From a virus, in IMG/VR virus record IMGVR_UViG_3300033571_007743, positions 1 to 35,481 of that record: a DNA stretch of 35,481 nt; one strand, written 5' to 3'. Each line of letters begins with the position of its first letter. Positions within the stretch are counted from its first letter, which is position 1. The notes under the pieces are model-generated. The model had not been told where the DNA came from. It worked only from the letters and a program-made list of their open reading frames with translations, and did no database searches. Shown piece by piece: positions 1 through 7,035 of this stretch. Both the position numbers and the translations under genes were made by a program.

Positions 1-87
1 GCCGTGAGGGATGCCGCGCCAACAGCGTTACCAGTTGACCATGCACCGCCGACACCGCAAGCACCCGCGCCAAACGTGCCAGCAAGA
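1..87. repeat. Left copy of 87-bp terminal direct repeat (circular contig overlap)
   Basis: Bases 1-87 are identical to 35395-35481. A coding frame continues without interruption across the joined ends, which shows that the molecule is circular or circularly permuted. The repeat is most simply assembler overlap, since 87 is a plausible k-mer length, rather than a biological terminal repeat. The true unique length is then 35,394 bp. Confidence 0.95.
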
Positions 88-290
88 GCAGGAGAAGGAA
101 CCTGCGTCCATCCGTCCTCGCTTGCGCTGTACAGGTAGGCAACGGTTGCCGAAGTCACATAGAGTTGCTGTTGCCTGTAGTTCCGAGACGAGATGATGAA
201 CATTCCCGCGCCAGATGTGACAGGGGCAGGGGAGAGCATCTCCCACCGCTTGAGGTCGAGGATCTTTCTGTTTCCGTTTGTAGTTGCCAT
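1..290 (-). CDS. Beta-propeller-like tail protein, N-terminal part (continues at 35394)
   Basis: This is the 5' part of a gene cut by the window edge; its remainder lies at 34248-35394. Joined, the gene is 1437 bp, coding for 478 aa. The start is the ATG at 290, placed directly after the TAA of the neighbouring gene (stop at 291-293), so the two cistrons are on opposite sides of a shared boundary in the same operon. The N-terminus begins MATTNGNRKI. The chain is rich in Ser, Thr, Gly and aromatic residues with repeated Y-x-Y/W-T patterns, as in kelch-like propellers. No signal peptide or membrane segment is visible. A role as a virion tail or receptor-contact protein is inferred from position and composition. 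Confidence 0.85.
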   Translation of the reverse strand, partial: MATTNGNRKILDLKRWEMLSPAPVTSGAGMFIISSRNYRQQQLYVTSATVAYLYSASEDGWTQVPSPALAGTFGAGACGVGGAWSTGNAVGAASLT

Positions 291-953
291 TTAGCTGACC
301 GTAATGTTCCTTCTGAGGTTGTCGCCGCCGAGCATCATCAGATATGGAATCTGAGGGTTCGCCGCAAGTCCGCCCATGTTTGTCTGGTTGGTAAGGGTTC
401 CGGTAGTCGTCACCGTTGACACTGTGGTAACCGCCGCAAGTGTAGGGAGTGAGCTAACCGCCACCGTCCCGGTTTCCACGCTGACTCGGTTACGTCCCGA
501 AGTGTCAGGCATGAACCGCGAGGACTGAGCCGCGAGTAGCTCAATAGCCATGCGAAGCGATTGAAGCGTCTCGACTAGCTCCAAATCAACAGAGACATCT
601 ACCGTCGCCTGATCGGATGCAATAACAACCGGAACCGAAGCGGCAGCCAAAGCCGAGCCAAGCGCAGGAGTCTTGTCGTTTATGGCGTCTACCGTCGCCT
701 CAGTCGCCGCGCCCGTTGGAAGGGGCAGAGAAGCCGCCGAAACGGGAATAGCGTTGCCAGCATCGTTCGTGATCTCCACCGAGCCAGCGATGTCGACGTT
801 ACCGATGACCTCGATGGCTTGCTGGTCAAAGGCGATAGCGATTGGAACCGAGTTAGCCATTGACTTCTGCCCCTTAGTCGGAACCTTGGCGTCAATGGAT
901 TGCAATGTGGCATCGAGCGCGATACCGGAAGGAATAATTTCTTGTGCTGGCAT
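291..953 (-). CDS. Tail-associated protein of unknown function (220 aa)
   Basis: I do not recognise a specific family. The start is the ATG at 953 (MPAQEIIPSG), two bases after the TAA of the collagen-like gene; a longer reading from 1007 would overlap that gene and is unlikely. The protein is low in cysteine and charge and rich in Ala, Val, Ser and Thr. It has repeated short segments such as PIAIAFDQQAI and PVVIASDQATV, about 90 residues apart, which suggests an internally duplicated beta-structured domain. It lies among tail-tip genes of the late operon, so a structural role in the tail tip or fibre is inferred. Proteins with repeated 'A(I/V)P V x I AxDQ' segments are common next to phage tail fibres. 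Confidence 0.75.
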   Translation of the reverse strand: MPAQEIIPSGIALDATLQSIDAKVPTKGQKSMANSVPIAIAFDQQAIEVIGNVDIAGSVEITNDAGNAIPVSAASLPLPTGAATEATVDAINDKTPALGSALAAASVPVVIASDQATVDVSVDLELVETLQSLRMAIELLAAQSSRFMPDTSGRNRVSVETGTVAVSSLPTLAAVTTVSTVTTTGTLTNQTNMGGLAANPQIPYLMMLGGDNLRRNITVS

Positions 954-955
954 GA

Positions 956-1294
956 TTAGGAACCTGTGATAAGGACAACTTGCCCGGATGGAGCAATCCA
1001 GAGACAATCTCGAGTCGGCTGGGTGGAATCGTAACGAACGGCAATATCGCCAGCAGTGAGCCCGGCGCCGTCAGCGCCATCTGCACCGTCTGCTCCAGGT
1101 TCGCCCTGGATGCCCTGAATACCTTGTGGGCCTTGCGCTCCCGTCGCTCCGGTTGCGCCAGTGGCTCCCGTTGCGCCCGTAGCACCTTGTGGGCCAGTCG
1201 GCCCGATCGCATACTCGCCGTTGACTGTGACCGACCCAGGAACCGCTAGAGCGATGGTGTATGGAGTCGGGACTGTTACTGCGACATCAGGCAT
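956..1294 (-). CDS. Short collagen-like repeat tail protein
   Basis: This is a 112-aa protein whose centre (about residues 31-77) is a run of Gly-X-Y triplets with the repeated unit GATGATGATG and later [10 protein letters not shown]. The unit is the collagen-like triple-helix motif that many phages place in tail fibres and head fibres, where it drives trimerisation. The flanks are an N-terminal beta-like segment ([20 protein letters not shown]) and a C-terminal globular tail ending VVLITGS. The ATG at 1294 overlaps the stop of the upstream gene by 8 bases, so the two are translationally coupled. Repeat number in such genes can vary by slippage. A virion location is inferred. Confidence 0.8.
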   Translation of the reverse strand: MPDVAVTVPTPYTIALAVPGSVTVNGEYAIGPTGPQGATGATGATGATGATGAQGPQGIQGIQGEPGADGADGADGAGLTAGDIAVRYDSTQPTRDCLWIAPSGQVVLITGS

Positions 1295-1628
1295 CTGCGT
1301 TTACCACCGTGCGAACCTTGAACTCGCCTTCTAGGATGAGGGTCTGAGTTGCGCCGGACGACTCCCAAAGCTCAACCGTGAACGGAATCAGCTTGGAGGT
1401 AAACGCCCTGGTCTCTGCAACCGTCAGAGTCAGCGTTGCGATGCCTCCCGCCGCGTTGGTGATCGTGAACCCCGAGCCACCCGTCCCGGTCTTCTTGACA
1501 AGTTGTGGAGTTGTCCCAGCAACAAAGACAAGCTCCTTGCTCGTCAGGTTGACCGCTGATCCGCTTTGGGTGATCGTCAGAGTGAAGGGAAGCGTTGTCC
1601 CCTTGATGACCTCAATCTGTGTTGCCAT
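1287..1628 (-). CDS. Small tail protein, beta-rich (baseplate/fibre N-domain-like)
   Basis: A 113-aa protein starting [10 protein letters not shown]. It has alternating beta-strand patterns ('LPFTLTITQ', '[11 protein letters not shown]', 'IPFTVELW') of the kind seen in small BppU-N-terminal-like or 'tail fibre adaptor' domains that follow tape-measure genes. The assignment to that fold is my inference from pattern only. It lies 5 bases after the tape measure gene and overlaps the collagen-like gene by 8 bases, so the three are co-translated. No membrane segment or cysteine pattern is visible. Confidence 0.7.
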   Translation of the reverse strand: MATQIEVIKGTTLPFTLTITQSGSAVNLTSKELVFVAGTTPQLVKKTGTGGSGFTITNAAGGIATLTLTVAETRAFTSKLIPFTVELWESSGATQTLILEGEFKVRTVVNADA

Positions 1629-1633
1629 ATCTG

Positions 1634-3181
1634 TTACCTGTATCCGTAAGTTCTTGATGCCCTAATTTGGTTTGATCCCTGGATTTCACCAAACCATTCT
1701 TTGATTGCCATCATTGCTTTTCGCTCTGCTGGAGAAGCCGCCCCGCCTGTAGCATTTGCCACCTGCAAGCCAGAGAATGCCGCCTGTGCAACCTGTCCGC
1801 CGCCGATTAATGCGCGTTGAAAATCAAGCTGCTCTTTTTGGAGTTCAACAAGCTTCTTGGTGTTGTCTGCGGTTTCGCTCATTGCATCACCGCCGCCTCC
1901 AAAACTTTGATCGGACTGGTTATTTTCAGATATCTTTTTCTCAAGTGCGCCGATGACGGAATTAAGCGCATCTTGCGCGTTCATCTTCTTGCCGTACTGC
2001 CCGGATGGCTGGTTTGCTGTGCCAGCTTGCCCTGCTTTCAACCGATCAATTTCTGCGCGCTTGTCGTTGTAGAAATCATTGGCGGCAGTAATGCCGTAAG
2101 CGTCTTGAAAGAACTTTGCTATATCGCCTTTTCCAGAGCCTAGCTGAGATGCAATCATCTGCCCAATTGGCCCAAGAGAAGCAATTGCAAACTCTTTCAT
2201 GCTCTCAATGAAGTTCTGTAAGAACACGCCGAACCCCACAAACCCAGCCGCGACCCGAAGCAATCCATCTTCTGCATCCGCCGATGAGCTTGGAATTAAC
2301 CCCAAAGCGTTTGCAAACATCGTAACGGCATCAGCCCAGACGTTTGCATCCGTGAGAGTGCTGATCGACTCCGCGAACTTGTCCAGTGGGCCTTGCACCG
2401 ACGCAAGCCCCGATCCAGCATTGATAAAAGCAAACTTGATTGAGTCGCTGAGGTTGTCCAGCGTGTTCTGCGCTCCACCTGCCGCCTTGGGTAGCTTTGC
2501 CAGTTCCTCGTTGAGCGCCATCAAGACCATTGCAGAGGTAACGCCCTGCTTCTTGAGTTGCTCGGTGTCAGTGGTACCGAACCGATCTTGCATCAATCCC
2601 TGAACCGGAATTCCTGCTTCCATGAGCTGCAGAAGTTCCTCGCCCTGGAGGTACTGCTTCATGGCGATCTGTTGAATGGCAAGCATTGCCCGACCAAACG
2701 TCTCGACTCCCCCGCCCGATCTTGCGTTAGCGTTGCCGACGCCAGCGATGAGACTCTCAGCAAGTCCGCCGCCGACCCGTGCATTCCGCAGTCCAGTGTA
2801 AGCCCGTACCGCTTCCTCAAACCCGATGCCCGGAGCCTTAGCAATCCGCTTGAGATCCGCAATAGCCAGCTTCGCCTTCTCCGCGCTCCCCTCGACCGAC
2901 TCAAGAGCCTTGACCAAGGAATCAAACGCCGCGTACTGCTCGAAGGCAGACTTGCCAAGCATTGCTGCGCCAATAGCGACTCCTGTAATTGCCGTCGCTA
3001 CCCCCGCAGCAATGGAGCCTAGTTTGCCAAGGTTTCCGCCCATCCCAGAGATGACACTCTGAGCCATATTGGTGCTTTTAGCTGTCCTCTGAGTCGCCTG
3101 AGTCACCTGCGATGCACCTTGTAGGTACTGCTGGTTCTTCATCCGGTACTCGGTGATGAGCGTATCGATGATCTGTGCCAT
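1634..3181 (-). CDS. Tail tape measure protein
   Basis: A 515-aa protein that determines tail length and occupies the tail lumen in long-tailed phages. The N-terminal 160 residues match the common tape-measure domain. A hydrophobic Gly/Ala stretch (about residues 50-76, containing IAAGVATAITGVAIGAAML) is followed by the typical QYAAFDSLVKALESVEGS segment and the region reading LLQLMEAGIPVQGLM. The rest is Ala/Gln-rich and helical. It lies directly downstream of the frameshifted chaperone genes, the canonical order. At the usual 1.5 Angstrom per residue, 515 aa suggests a rather short tail of roughly 75-80 nm. No lysozyme or peptidase domain is seen. Confidence 0.92.
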   Translation of the reverse strand: MAQIIDTLITEYRMKNQQYLQGASQVTQATQRTAKSTNMAQSVISGMGGNLGKLGSIAAGVATAITGVAIGAAMLGKSAFEQYAAFDSLVKALESVEGSAEKAKLAIADLKRIAKAPGIGFEEAVRAYTGLRNARVGGGLAESLIAGVGNANARSGGGVETFGRAMLAIQQIAMKQYLQGEELLQLMEAGIPVQGLMQDRFGTTDTEQLKKQGVTSAMVLMALNEELAKLPKAAGGAQNTLDNLSDSIKFAFINAGSGLASVQGPLDKFAESISTLTDANVWADAVTMFANALGLIPSSSADAEDGLLRVAAGFVGFGVFLQNFIESMKEFAIASLGPIGQMIASQLGSGKGDIAKFFQDAYGITAANDFYNDKRAEIDRLKAGQAGTANQPSGQYGKKMNAQDALNSVIGALEKKISENNQSDQSFGGGGDAMSETADNTKKLVELQKEQLDFQRALIGGGQVAQAAFSGLQVANATGGAASPAERKAMMAIKEWFGEIQGSNQIRASRTYGYR

Positions 3182-3197
3182 GAGTTAGAATAAAGGA

Positions 3198-3338
3198 ATG
3201 AAAGACGTATGGAAGATTGCGCTTGGGATTTGCCTCGCGCTACTCCTATTGGTTGGCTTTTGCTGTGGCGGGATGCTTCTAATGCCTCTTGCTGGGCAAG
3301 CATCAAAGAACATCAAATCCGCGCCTCGGACTCGATGA
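3198..3338 (+). CDS. Possible small single-pass membrane protein, antisense to the tail operon
   Basis: This 46-aa reading frame lies on the opposite strand in the 132-base gap between the tape measure gene and the end of the chaperone frameshift product. It reads MKDVWKIALG followed by a strongly hydrophobic segment (about residues 7-33, with LALLLLVGFCCGG) and a basic tail. This is a classic small membrane protein composition. A TAGAAT hexamer lies just upstream (3185-3190) and AAAGGA abuts the ATG. The opposite-strand alternative in the same bases gives a proline- and basic-rich peptide that looks like a shadow. Hydrophobic chance ORFs do occur, so confidence is low. Confidence 0.35.
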   Translation: MKDVWKIALGICLALLLLVGFCCGGMLLMPLAGQASKNIKSAPRTR

Positions 3339-3902
3339 TCTTTAAGGCCCACATATCGTAAAACTGATACGGGGCGAACTTGCCCAAGAGAAGCTCGTCA
3401 GGGTGCTTGCCAAAATCATCACGCCCAACGATGACCCTTGATCTGTACCAAGGGTCGTTTAGTCTTTTTTTGCCGCGTCAAGTTCCTCGTTTTCTGCGAG
3501 TTGGCTTGCGCCGTTGTTGTGCTTTGCCCACTCATCGTTGATGAACCGGAAGAGCAAAGGAGCCTCGGCGTACATCACCATGAACTCAAACTCCGAAGTG
3601 GCAGGTTCAACGATGGTCGCCGCCAGTGCCGCGCAGGACGCCAGAGCGGTGTTGTTCTTGACGATGTAGGGGCGAAACGCTTCGGGGACAAGGTTTGGCT
3701 TACTGACGGTCTTTAGGAACGTCTCAACCTTTGCCGCGATGGACTCTAGAATCAGGTGGTTGTCCACCGTCTTAAAGGTCATCACCGCGTCTTTGCCGAA
3801 GGGGATGTCAAACGTAGACGACTGCGGCCGAGTGATACCGATGATCCTCGCCAGCGTATCGTTGACCGGGAGCGGATTCTTCCCGATCTCCGCCGCATCC
3901 AT
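3313..3902 (-). CDS. Tail assembly chaperone, long form made by -1 frameshifting (GT-type)
   Basis: At the run of seven A on the coding strand (3465-3471), a -1 slip takes the ribosome into an open frame of 50 codons that ends at TGA 3313-3315. The fusion would be 196 aa: 146 residues of the short form plus 50 residues starting RLNDPWYRSR and containing LGKFAPYQFYDMWALK. This composition is protein-like and matches the short T-type extensions of siphovirus chaperones. A 10-bp hairpin follows 8 bases downstream. The long and short products are known in lambda (gpG/gpGT) to load the tape measure and recruit tail tube subunits. The order tube, chaperones, tape measure supports the same role. Confidence 0.85.
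3433..3471 (-). promoter_or_regulatory. Programmed -1 ribosomal frameshift signal
   Basis: On the coding strand the zero-frame codons GCA AAA AAA GAC TAA contain the slippery heptamer A-AAA-AAA (3465-3471). After an 8-base spacer comes a perfect 10-bp stem with an ACAG tetraloop, GACCCTTGGT paired with ATCAAGGGTC (3433-3456, one G-T pair). Slippery site, spacer length and hairpin fit the known pattern for tail-chaperone frameshifting. Confidence 0.85.
3459..3902 (-). CDS. Tail assembly chaperone, short form (G-type)
   Basis: A 147-aa acidic, helical protein ending ELDAAKKD. I chose the ATG at 3902 (MDAAEIGKNP) because it has a GAGG ribosome site 7 bases upstream and shares one base with the stop of the preceding gene (TGATG); an upstream TTG at 3917 is less likely. 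Length, acidity and the slippery A7 run at the very end of the frame mark it as the gpG-like partner of the frameshifted long form. It would bind the tape measure protein before tail tube polymerisation and is expected to be absent from the finished virion. Confidence 0.85.
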   Translation of the reverse strand: MDAAEIGKNPLPVNDTLARIIGITRPQSSTFDIPFGKDAVMTFKTVDNHLILESIAAKVETFLKTVSKPNLVPEAFRPYIVKNNTALASCAALAATIVEPATSEFEFMVMYAEAPLLFRFINDEWAKHNNGASQLAENEELDAAKKD

Positions 3903-4051
3903 CAACAATCCTCGCAAGGCTTGTTATAGCCGAGAGACTTTACGAGGTCGTCAAACGAGTCGGGAACCGGAGCCACTTCCAGCCCCGTGTTAGGATCAAT
4001 GAGCTTGGCGACTTCTGGAGCCGCCATTGTTGGTTCTGTGTCTTTTGCCAT
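3902..4051 (-). CDS. Small acidic protein between tail tube and chaperone genes
   Basis: This 49-aa frame fills the gap between the major tail protein and the chaperone exactly. Its ATG (4051) shares a base with the tail protein stop (TAATG), and its TGA shares a base with the chaperone start (TGATG). Such tight coupling on both sides argues strongly for a real gene. It starts MAKDTEPTMA and ends in a Cys-x-x-Cys pair (KPCEDC), which could bind a metal if two copies pair or could form a disulfide. I recognise no family. It may be an accessory tail-assembly factor; that is inference from position. Confidence 0.7.
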   Translation of the reverse strand: MAKDTEPTMAAPEVAKLIDPNTGLEVAPVPDSFDDLVKSLGYNKPCEDC

Positions 4052-4863
4052 TAGCTTCCTTGTACGATAGTGACCGCACCGTATGAGCGGAACGAGTAAG
4101 CAACCGGAACGATCTGCTCGTCCGCGATCTCAAACGATGCGCTCTGGAACTTGAAGTTGCCCGAGACGTTGACGCCGTTGGTGGACGTGATGCTCTGGAA
4201 CGAGACCGCAACCGCAGTGTCGTAATCGTTGAGTGCCTTGTTGAGCAGTCCGGTGGTAGACGTTGGAGTCGTTGGGAATGCTCCCGAGTCTGGCGCACGT
4301 CCCTCGAGCTTGATGCTGATCTCCTGAATACCGTCCCGCTCAGACACCAGAGAGACCTCCTGGAGCATCATTGGAATAGCGTAGGTGACGCCGTTGTAGA
4401 TGAGTGTAAACGTGACGTTGGAAGCCGAGAGCGCCGCCGCGTTGTTGAACGGAATCATCAGCGTCGAAGCCGTTCCCGATACCGCTTGGACTTTGACATC
4501 CGCCGCCAGGATCAGGTTTACGTTGTCCTCCATCTTGTAGCGAGAACCGACGCATGGTACAGTCGCCGTCGCATACGAGATGTTCAGCGAACAGGAGGAG
4601 AAACAGGTAAAGGTCAACGCGCCAATCGCCAGAGACGTAAGGTCAAGGTGGGTCGCCGCGTCCGAGGTGGTTGCAGACACTCCCCGCAGGTTGACGTCAA
4701 TAGTCGCGCTGGACTTCATAATGCTCGAGCGTTGCCCGCTTGCGCCGACTGAGGCCGTGTTAGCGGTCGTGTTGGTCGTGGTAAGCGTCACATTGTCGAA
4801 ATACGCAAGCTGCGAGCTTCCTCCGATGGAGAAGATTGAGATATCACCAGTGTTGTGTGGCAT
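4051..4863 (-). CDS. Major tail (tube) protein
   Basis: A 270-aa Ser/Thr/Ala-rich, beta-structured protein (MPHNTGDISI...), immediately upstream of the chaperone/tape-measure genes, where the tail tube gene of siphoviruses always lies. Strand-rich segments such as ASTLMIPFNNAAA and VTFTLIYNGVTYAIPMML, and a C-terminal strand 'IVPVAYSFRSYGAVTIVQ', fit tube proteins of the lambda gpV/Hcp-like fold. There is no C-terminal Ig-like domain. It is translationally coupled to both neighbours by TAATG overlaps. It should be one of the two most abundant virion proteins. Confidence 0.85.
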   Translation of the reverse strand: MPHNTGDISIFSIGGSSQLAYFDNVTLTTTNTTANTASVGASGQRSSIMKSSATIDVNLRGVSATTSDAATHLDLTSLAIGALTFTCFSSCSLNISYATATVPCVGSRYKMEDNVNLILAADVKVQAVSGTASTLMIPFNNAAALSASNVTFTLIYNGVTYAIPMMLQEVSLVSERDGIQEISIKLEGRAPDSGAFPTTPTSTTGLLNKALNDYDTAVAVSFQSITSTNGVNVSGNFKFQSASFEIADEQIVPVAYSFRSYGAVTIVQGS

Positions 4864-5474
4864 TAGATTTTCCTTTGTCTTGCGCGAACGCTTTGAACGA
4901 GTGCTGCCGACCTTGCCCGGTGACGCTGGGCAATAATGCCTAGGTCGCGGACGCTAGTCGTATTCCGAGACTTCGAGTAGAAGCCCCGGTAAATCATCTT
5001 TGACGTTCCCGTCGGTGACAGGACGTACTTGGCGTGTGGCGATCTGAAGCCCATCCAGACCACCCGATCCTTACCGCCGTACTTGGTGCGGAAGAACGAG
5101 GAGCGAAGCTGTCCGGTCTGCTTGTTGATCGGGAGCGGAGAGACCTTTCCCTTTGCGCCGACCTGCGTCTTGGACTGGGTGACTACCTTGCCCTGCTTGT
5201 TGGTTGACTGGAACGTGTACCGCTTGCCGTATCCTGCAAACTTGGCTTGCTTCTTCTTGTCCTTGATGCCACGGGCCGCCGAGCCTTCCCGGGCGAATGG
5301 ATGCCCCATAGCCCTGAGCGCCTTCTTAGAGAGTCCGCCACCCGTGTATGCGTTGTGATCGTTCTGACCTTGCCCGACGAGCTCATCGTGGACGCTTTCA
5401 TGCGTCTTGTGCATGGAGTCAAAACGCCGTTGTTGCGCCCGTGCTAGGTCAGCAGGACGTTGGTAAACGCTCAT
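4863..5474 (-). CDS. Putative neck/tail-completion protein (HK97 gp10-like position)
   Basis: A 203-aa strongly basic protein (many Lys and Arg) with the segments GLSKKALRAMGHPFA, LPINKQTGQLRSSF and VVWMGFRSPHAKYVLSPTGTSKM. The pattern 'x-x-x-Tyr-x-x-ThrGly-x-L-R-S-S' followed by 'HAxYVxxGT' resembles the minor tail/tail-completion proteins that sit before the tail terminator gene. The assignment rests on this and on gene order. It is coupled to both neighbours by TAATG overlaps. A role in joining the tail to the head is inferred. Confidence 0.6.
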   Translation of the reverse strand: MSVYQRPADLARAQQRRFDSMHKTHESVHDELVGQGQNDHNAYTGGGLSKKALRAMGHPFAREGSAARGIKDKKKQAKFAGYGKRYTFQSTNKQGKVVTQSKTQVGAKGKVSPLPINKQTGQLRSSFFRTKYGGKDRVVWMGFRSPHAKYVLSPTGTSKMIYRGFYSKSRNTTSVRDLGIIAQRHRARSAALVQSVRARQRKI

Positions 5475-5923
5475 TAGGGTGTTACTGGGACTGCCGTGTT
5501 GACGGTCTCAATCTGGAACGATAGGCGTATCTCGAGGAAGCGTGAGTGATCTTCTCCGATGTCATCAAAGGCGATGTCGTCGACCCCGAAGAGTGATCCA
5601 AGAACCGTCAATCCGTCCATGAAGTGGTTAGCCTTGTAAATCTCGGTCAGCAGGTCGTTAGCCTTCTCGGTTCGGAACACTGTTGCCGACTGCGCCGATG
5701 GATACTCAAACTGCCCGACGATGCTGAACGCCTGGACAAAGCTCTTGCACTTCGCCCCGCCTGACCCCTTGACCGCTCCTGTGGCAACGATGACCGCGTG
5801 GTCTGCCTGAACCGGCTGGAGAGGCGGATAATCGTAGATGTCATCAGCAGTAAGACCCCATGCCGTCTGTATCCGCACGGAAAGCTCTTTGACGATCAGA
5901 TGAGCGTTAAGAAAGTCTGCCAT
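5474..5923 (-). CDS. Putative tail terminator protein
   Basis: A 149-aa protein (MADFLNAHLIVKEL...) with a helix-strand arrangement and the segment SFVQAFSIVGQFEYPSAQSA, ending in beta strands (RFLEIRLSFQIETV). Size, fold pattern and place between the head-tail stopper and the tail tube genes match lambda gpU/HK97 gp10-type tail terminators, which cap the growing tube and provide the head-binding face. No motif in the chain proves it. It starts within a TAATG overlap with the upstream gene. Confidence 0.6.
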   Translation of the reverse strand: MADFLNAHLIVKELSVRIQTAWGLTADDIYDYPPLQPVQADHAVIVATGAVKGSGGAKCKSFVQAFSIVGQFEYPSAQSATVFRTEKANDLLTEIYKANHFMDGLTVLGSLFGVDDIAFDDIGEDHSRFLEIRLSFQIETVNTAVPVTP

Positions 5924-6255
5924 TACACTGCCACCGCCAGGGCTTTCACATAGTCAAGACCGAGACCGTCGTACCGGGTCGCCGCCTTAGTCGTCACCGC
6001 ATAGGTGATGGAGTGCCAAGTAAATCGATCACCGATCTGGATGGTGTCGTACTCGGTATGAGGAGCGTAGAGAATGACGCCGTTTGTGACCTCGATACCG
6101 AACTCCTGAAGGATTGATCCGGGAGTCTTTGCCTGAATGTCACAAGCCCAGTTCACCGTCTGCGCTGTCGTGTCCGGCAAACCTTGCACCTCAGACCCAG
6201 AGACCTCCGCCGTCCCTTGATGCTCGAGCGTGATCGTAATAGGGAACTCAAACAT
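5923..6255 (-). CDS. Putative head-tail stopper/closure protein
   Basis: A 110-aa beta-rich protein starting MFEFPITITLEHQG, with an ATG (6255) that overlaps the preceding gene by 8 bases. I prefer it over an upstream start because the overlap is typical for this operon. The pattern (LEH..., 'IQIGDRFTWHSITYAV', C-terminal 'DYVKALAV') and length fit the SPP1 gp16/HK97-type head closure family of about 100-115 aa, which seals the connector after packaging. Between a gp6-like connector and the tail terminator, this is the expected position. Sequence similarity was not testable here. Confidence 0.6.
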   Translation of the reverse strand: MFEFPITITLEHQGTAEVSGSEVQGLPDTTAQTVNWACDIQAKTPGSILQEFGIEVTNGVILYAPHTEYDTIQIGDRFTWHSITYAVTTKAATRYDGLGLDYVKALAVAV

Positions 6256-6883
6256 AAGGCACCCGCACAAACGGCGCAAGCATGGACGCCGCTCTCTGTC
6301 TCATCGATGCGCCGTTACCGATGCCGAACTCAGTAGCAACAACCGAAACCGCGTACTGGACTTCCCGGTCACCGATCTTCCTGCGCTGGGCAGAACCGCC
6401 CGAACCGGATTCGATACCGCTCACAACGCTTGCCGCAGCGTAAATGATGATTGCCTGCTTGACCGCGCCAGGTACGGCAGACCAGCCGAACTTGCCTGTA
6501 ACGTTGATCGCCTTGGCACCGTTAGGCACCGAGCGAAGGAAGCGTACTGCTTCGTATGGGTTGCCACTCCGAAGAGGAAGTGGAAGTAAATCGTAGTCTG
6601 TATCGAGCGTCAACGCCGAGCCAGTGCCGACTGAGACCGCCGTGATGGTGTTGGCGTCCTCAATCTCAACGAGCGTGTACCCGCTCTGCGGTTGGATGGC
6701 ATCGTACTTGCGAGTCTCGGACGAGTCGGAAGTGGTGAACGTGCGCCCGGTGTACCGCTCTGCCCAATAGACTGCCTCAGCTATCGCGTTCTCTTTCGTG
6801 TCCGTGCTGATCGTGTTCGTCACACCGATCTCCGTCAGATACGTCTGAAGATCGCCGTCGTCTGGGTAGTTCGTCGCCGCCAT
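6248..6883 (-). CDS. Head-tail connector/adaptor protein (gp6-like)
   Basis: A 211-aa protein starting MAATNYPDDG and reading 'LQTYLTEIG...AIAEAVYWAERYTGRTF', the characteristic N-terminal helical pattern of phage gp6-like connectors. A strand-rich middle part (EIEDANTITAVSVG, YDLLPLP, EAVRFLRS) and a helical 'AVKQAIIIYAAASVVS' follow. These proteins form a ring under the portal. The length is normal for the family. The gene is followed by stopper, terminator and completion genes in the canonical order. Confidence 0.8.
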   Translation of the reverse strand: MAATNYPDDGDLQTYLTEIGVTNTISTDTKENAIAEAVYWAERYTGRTFTTSDSSETRKYDAIQPQSGYTLVEIEDANTITAVSVGTGSALTLDTDYDLLPLPLRSGNPYEAVRFLRSVPNGAKAINVTGKFGWSAVPGAVKQAIIIYAAASVVSGIESGSGGSAQRRKIGDREVQYAVSVVATEFGIGNGASMRQRAASMLAPFVRVPYV

Positions 6884-6989
6884 AGTGGATACCTCGAATG
6901 ATGTCTAAGGCCTCGAGTTCGCCTTTGAGTTTCGGAACGGCTTGTCCGTCCCCTGTTACTTTAATGACGACATCCCGCGAGAATTCCAC
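6777..6989 (-). CDS. Possible small protein overlapping the connector gene
   Basis: In the 148-base gap between decoration protein and connector genes there is a GTG-initiated frame whose first ~37 residues look protein-like (MEFSRDVVIKVTGDGQAVPK, then an amphipathic segment). It then runs into the connector gene out of frame for about 107 bases with an Arg/Asp/His-rich shadow-like composition, for 70 aa in total. It has no good ribosome site. A real short gene, a decayed gene, or untranslated leader are all possible. Confidence 0.3.
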   Translation of the reverse strand: MEFSRDVVIKVTGDGQAVPKLKGELEALDIIRGIHYGGDELPRRRRSSDVSDGDRCDEHDQHGHERERDS

Positions 6990-7013
6990 AAAGGAAGTCT
7001 ACACGGGATGCCG

Positions 7014-7035
7014 CTAAACCTGTTACCGGGTTTAG
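7014..7035. promoter_or_regulatory. Hairpin at the end of the decoration protein gene
   Basis: A 7-bp inverted repeat, CTAAACC / GGTTTAG, with an 8-base loop overlaps the stop codon of the decoration gene (7032-7034). No T-run follows on either strand, so it is not a strong terminator. It may stabilise the abundant capsid mRNA or reduce readthrough into the connector genes. Confidence 0.35.

Noticed and set aside
1080-1200. CRISPR-like or tandem DNA repeat
   Set aside because: The periodicity is 9 bases and in frame with Gly-X-Y codons; it is collagen-like coding sequence, with no spacers.
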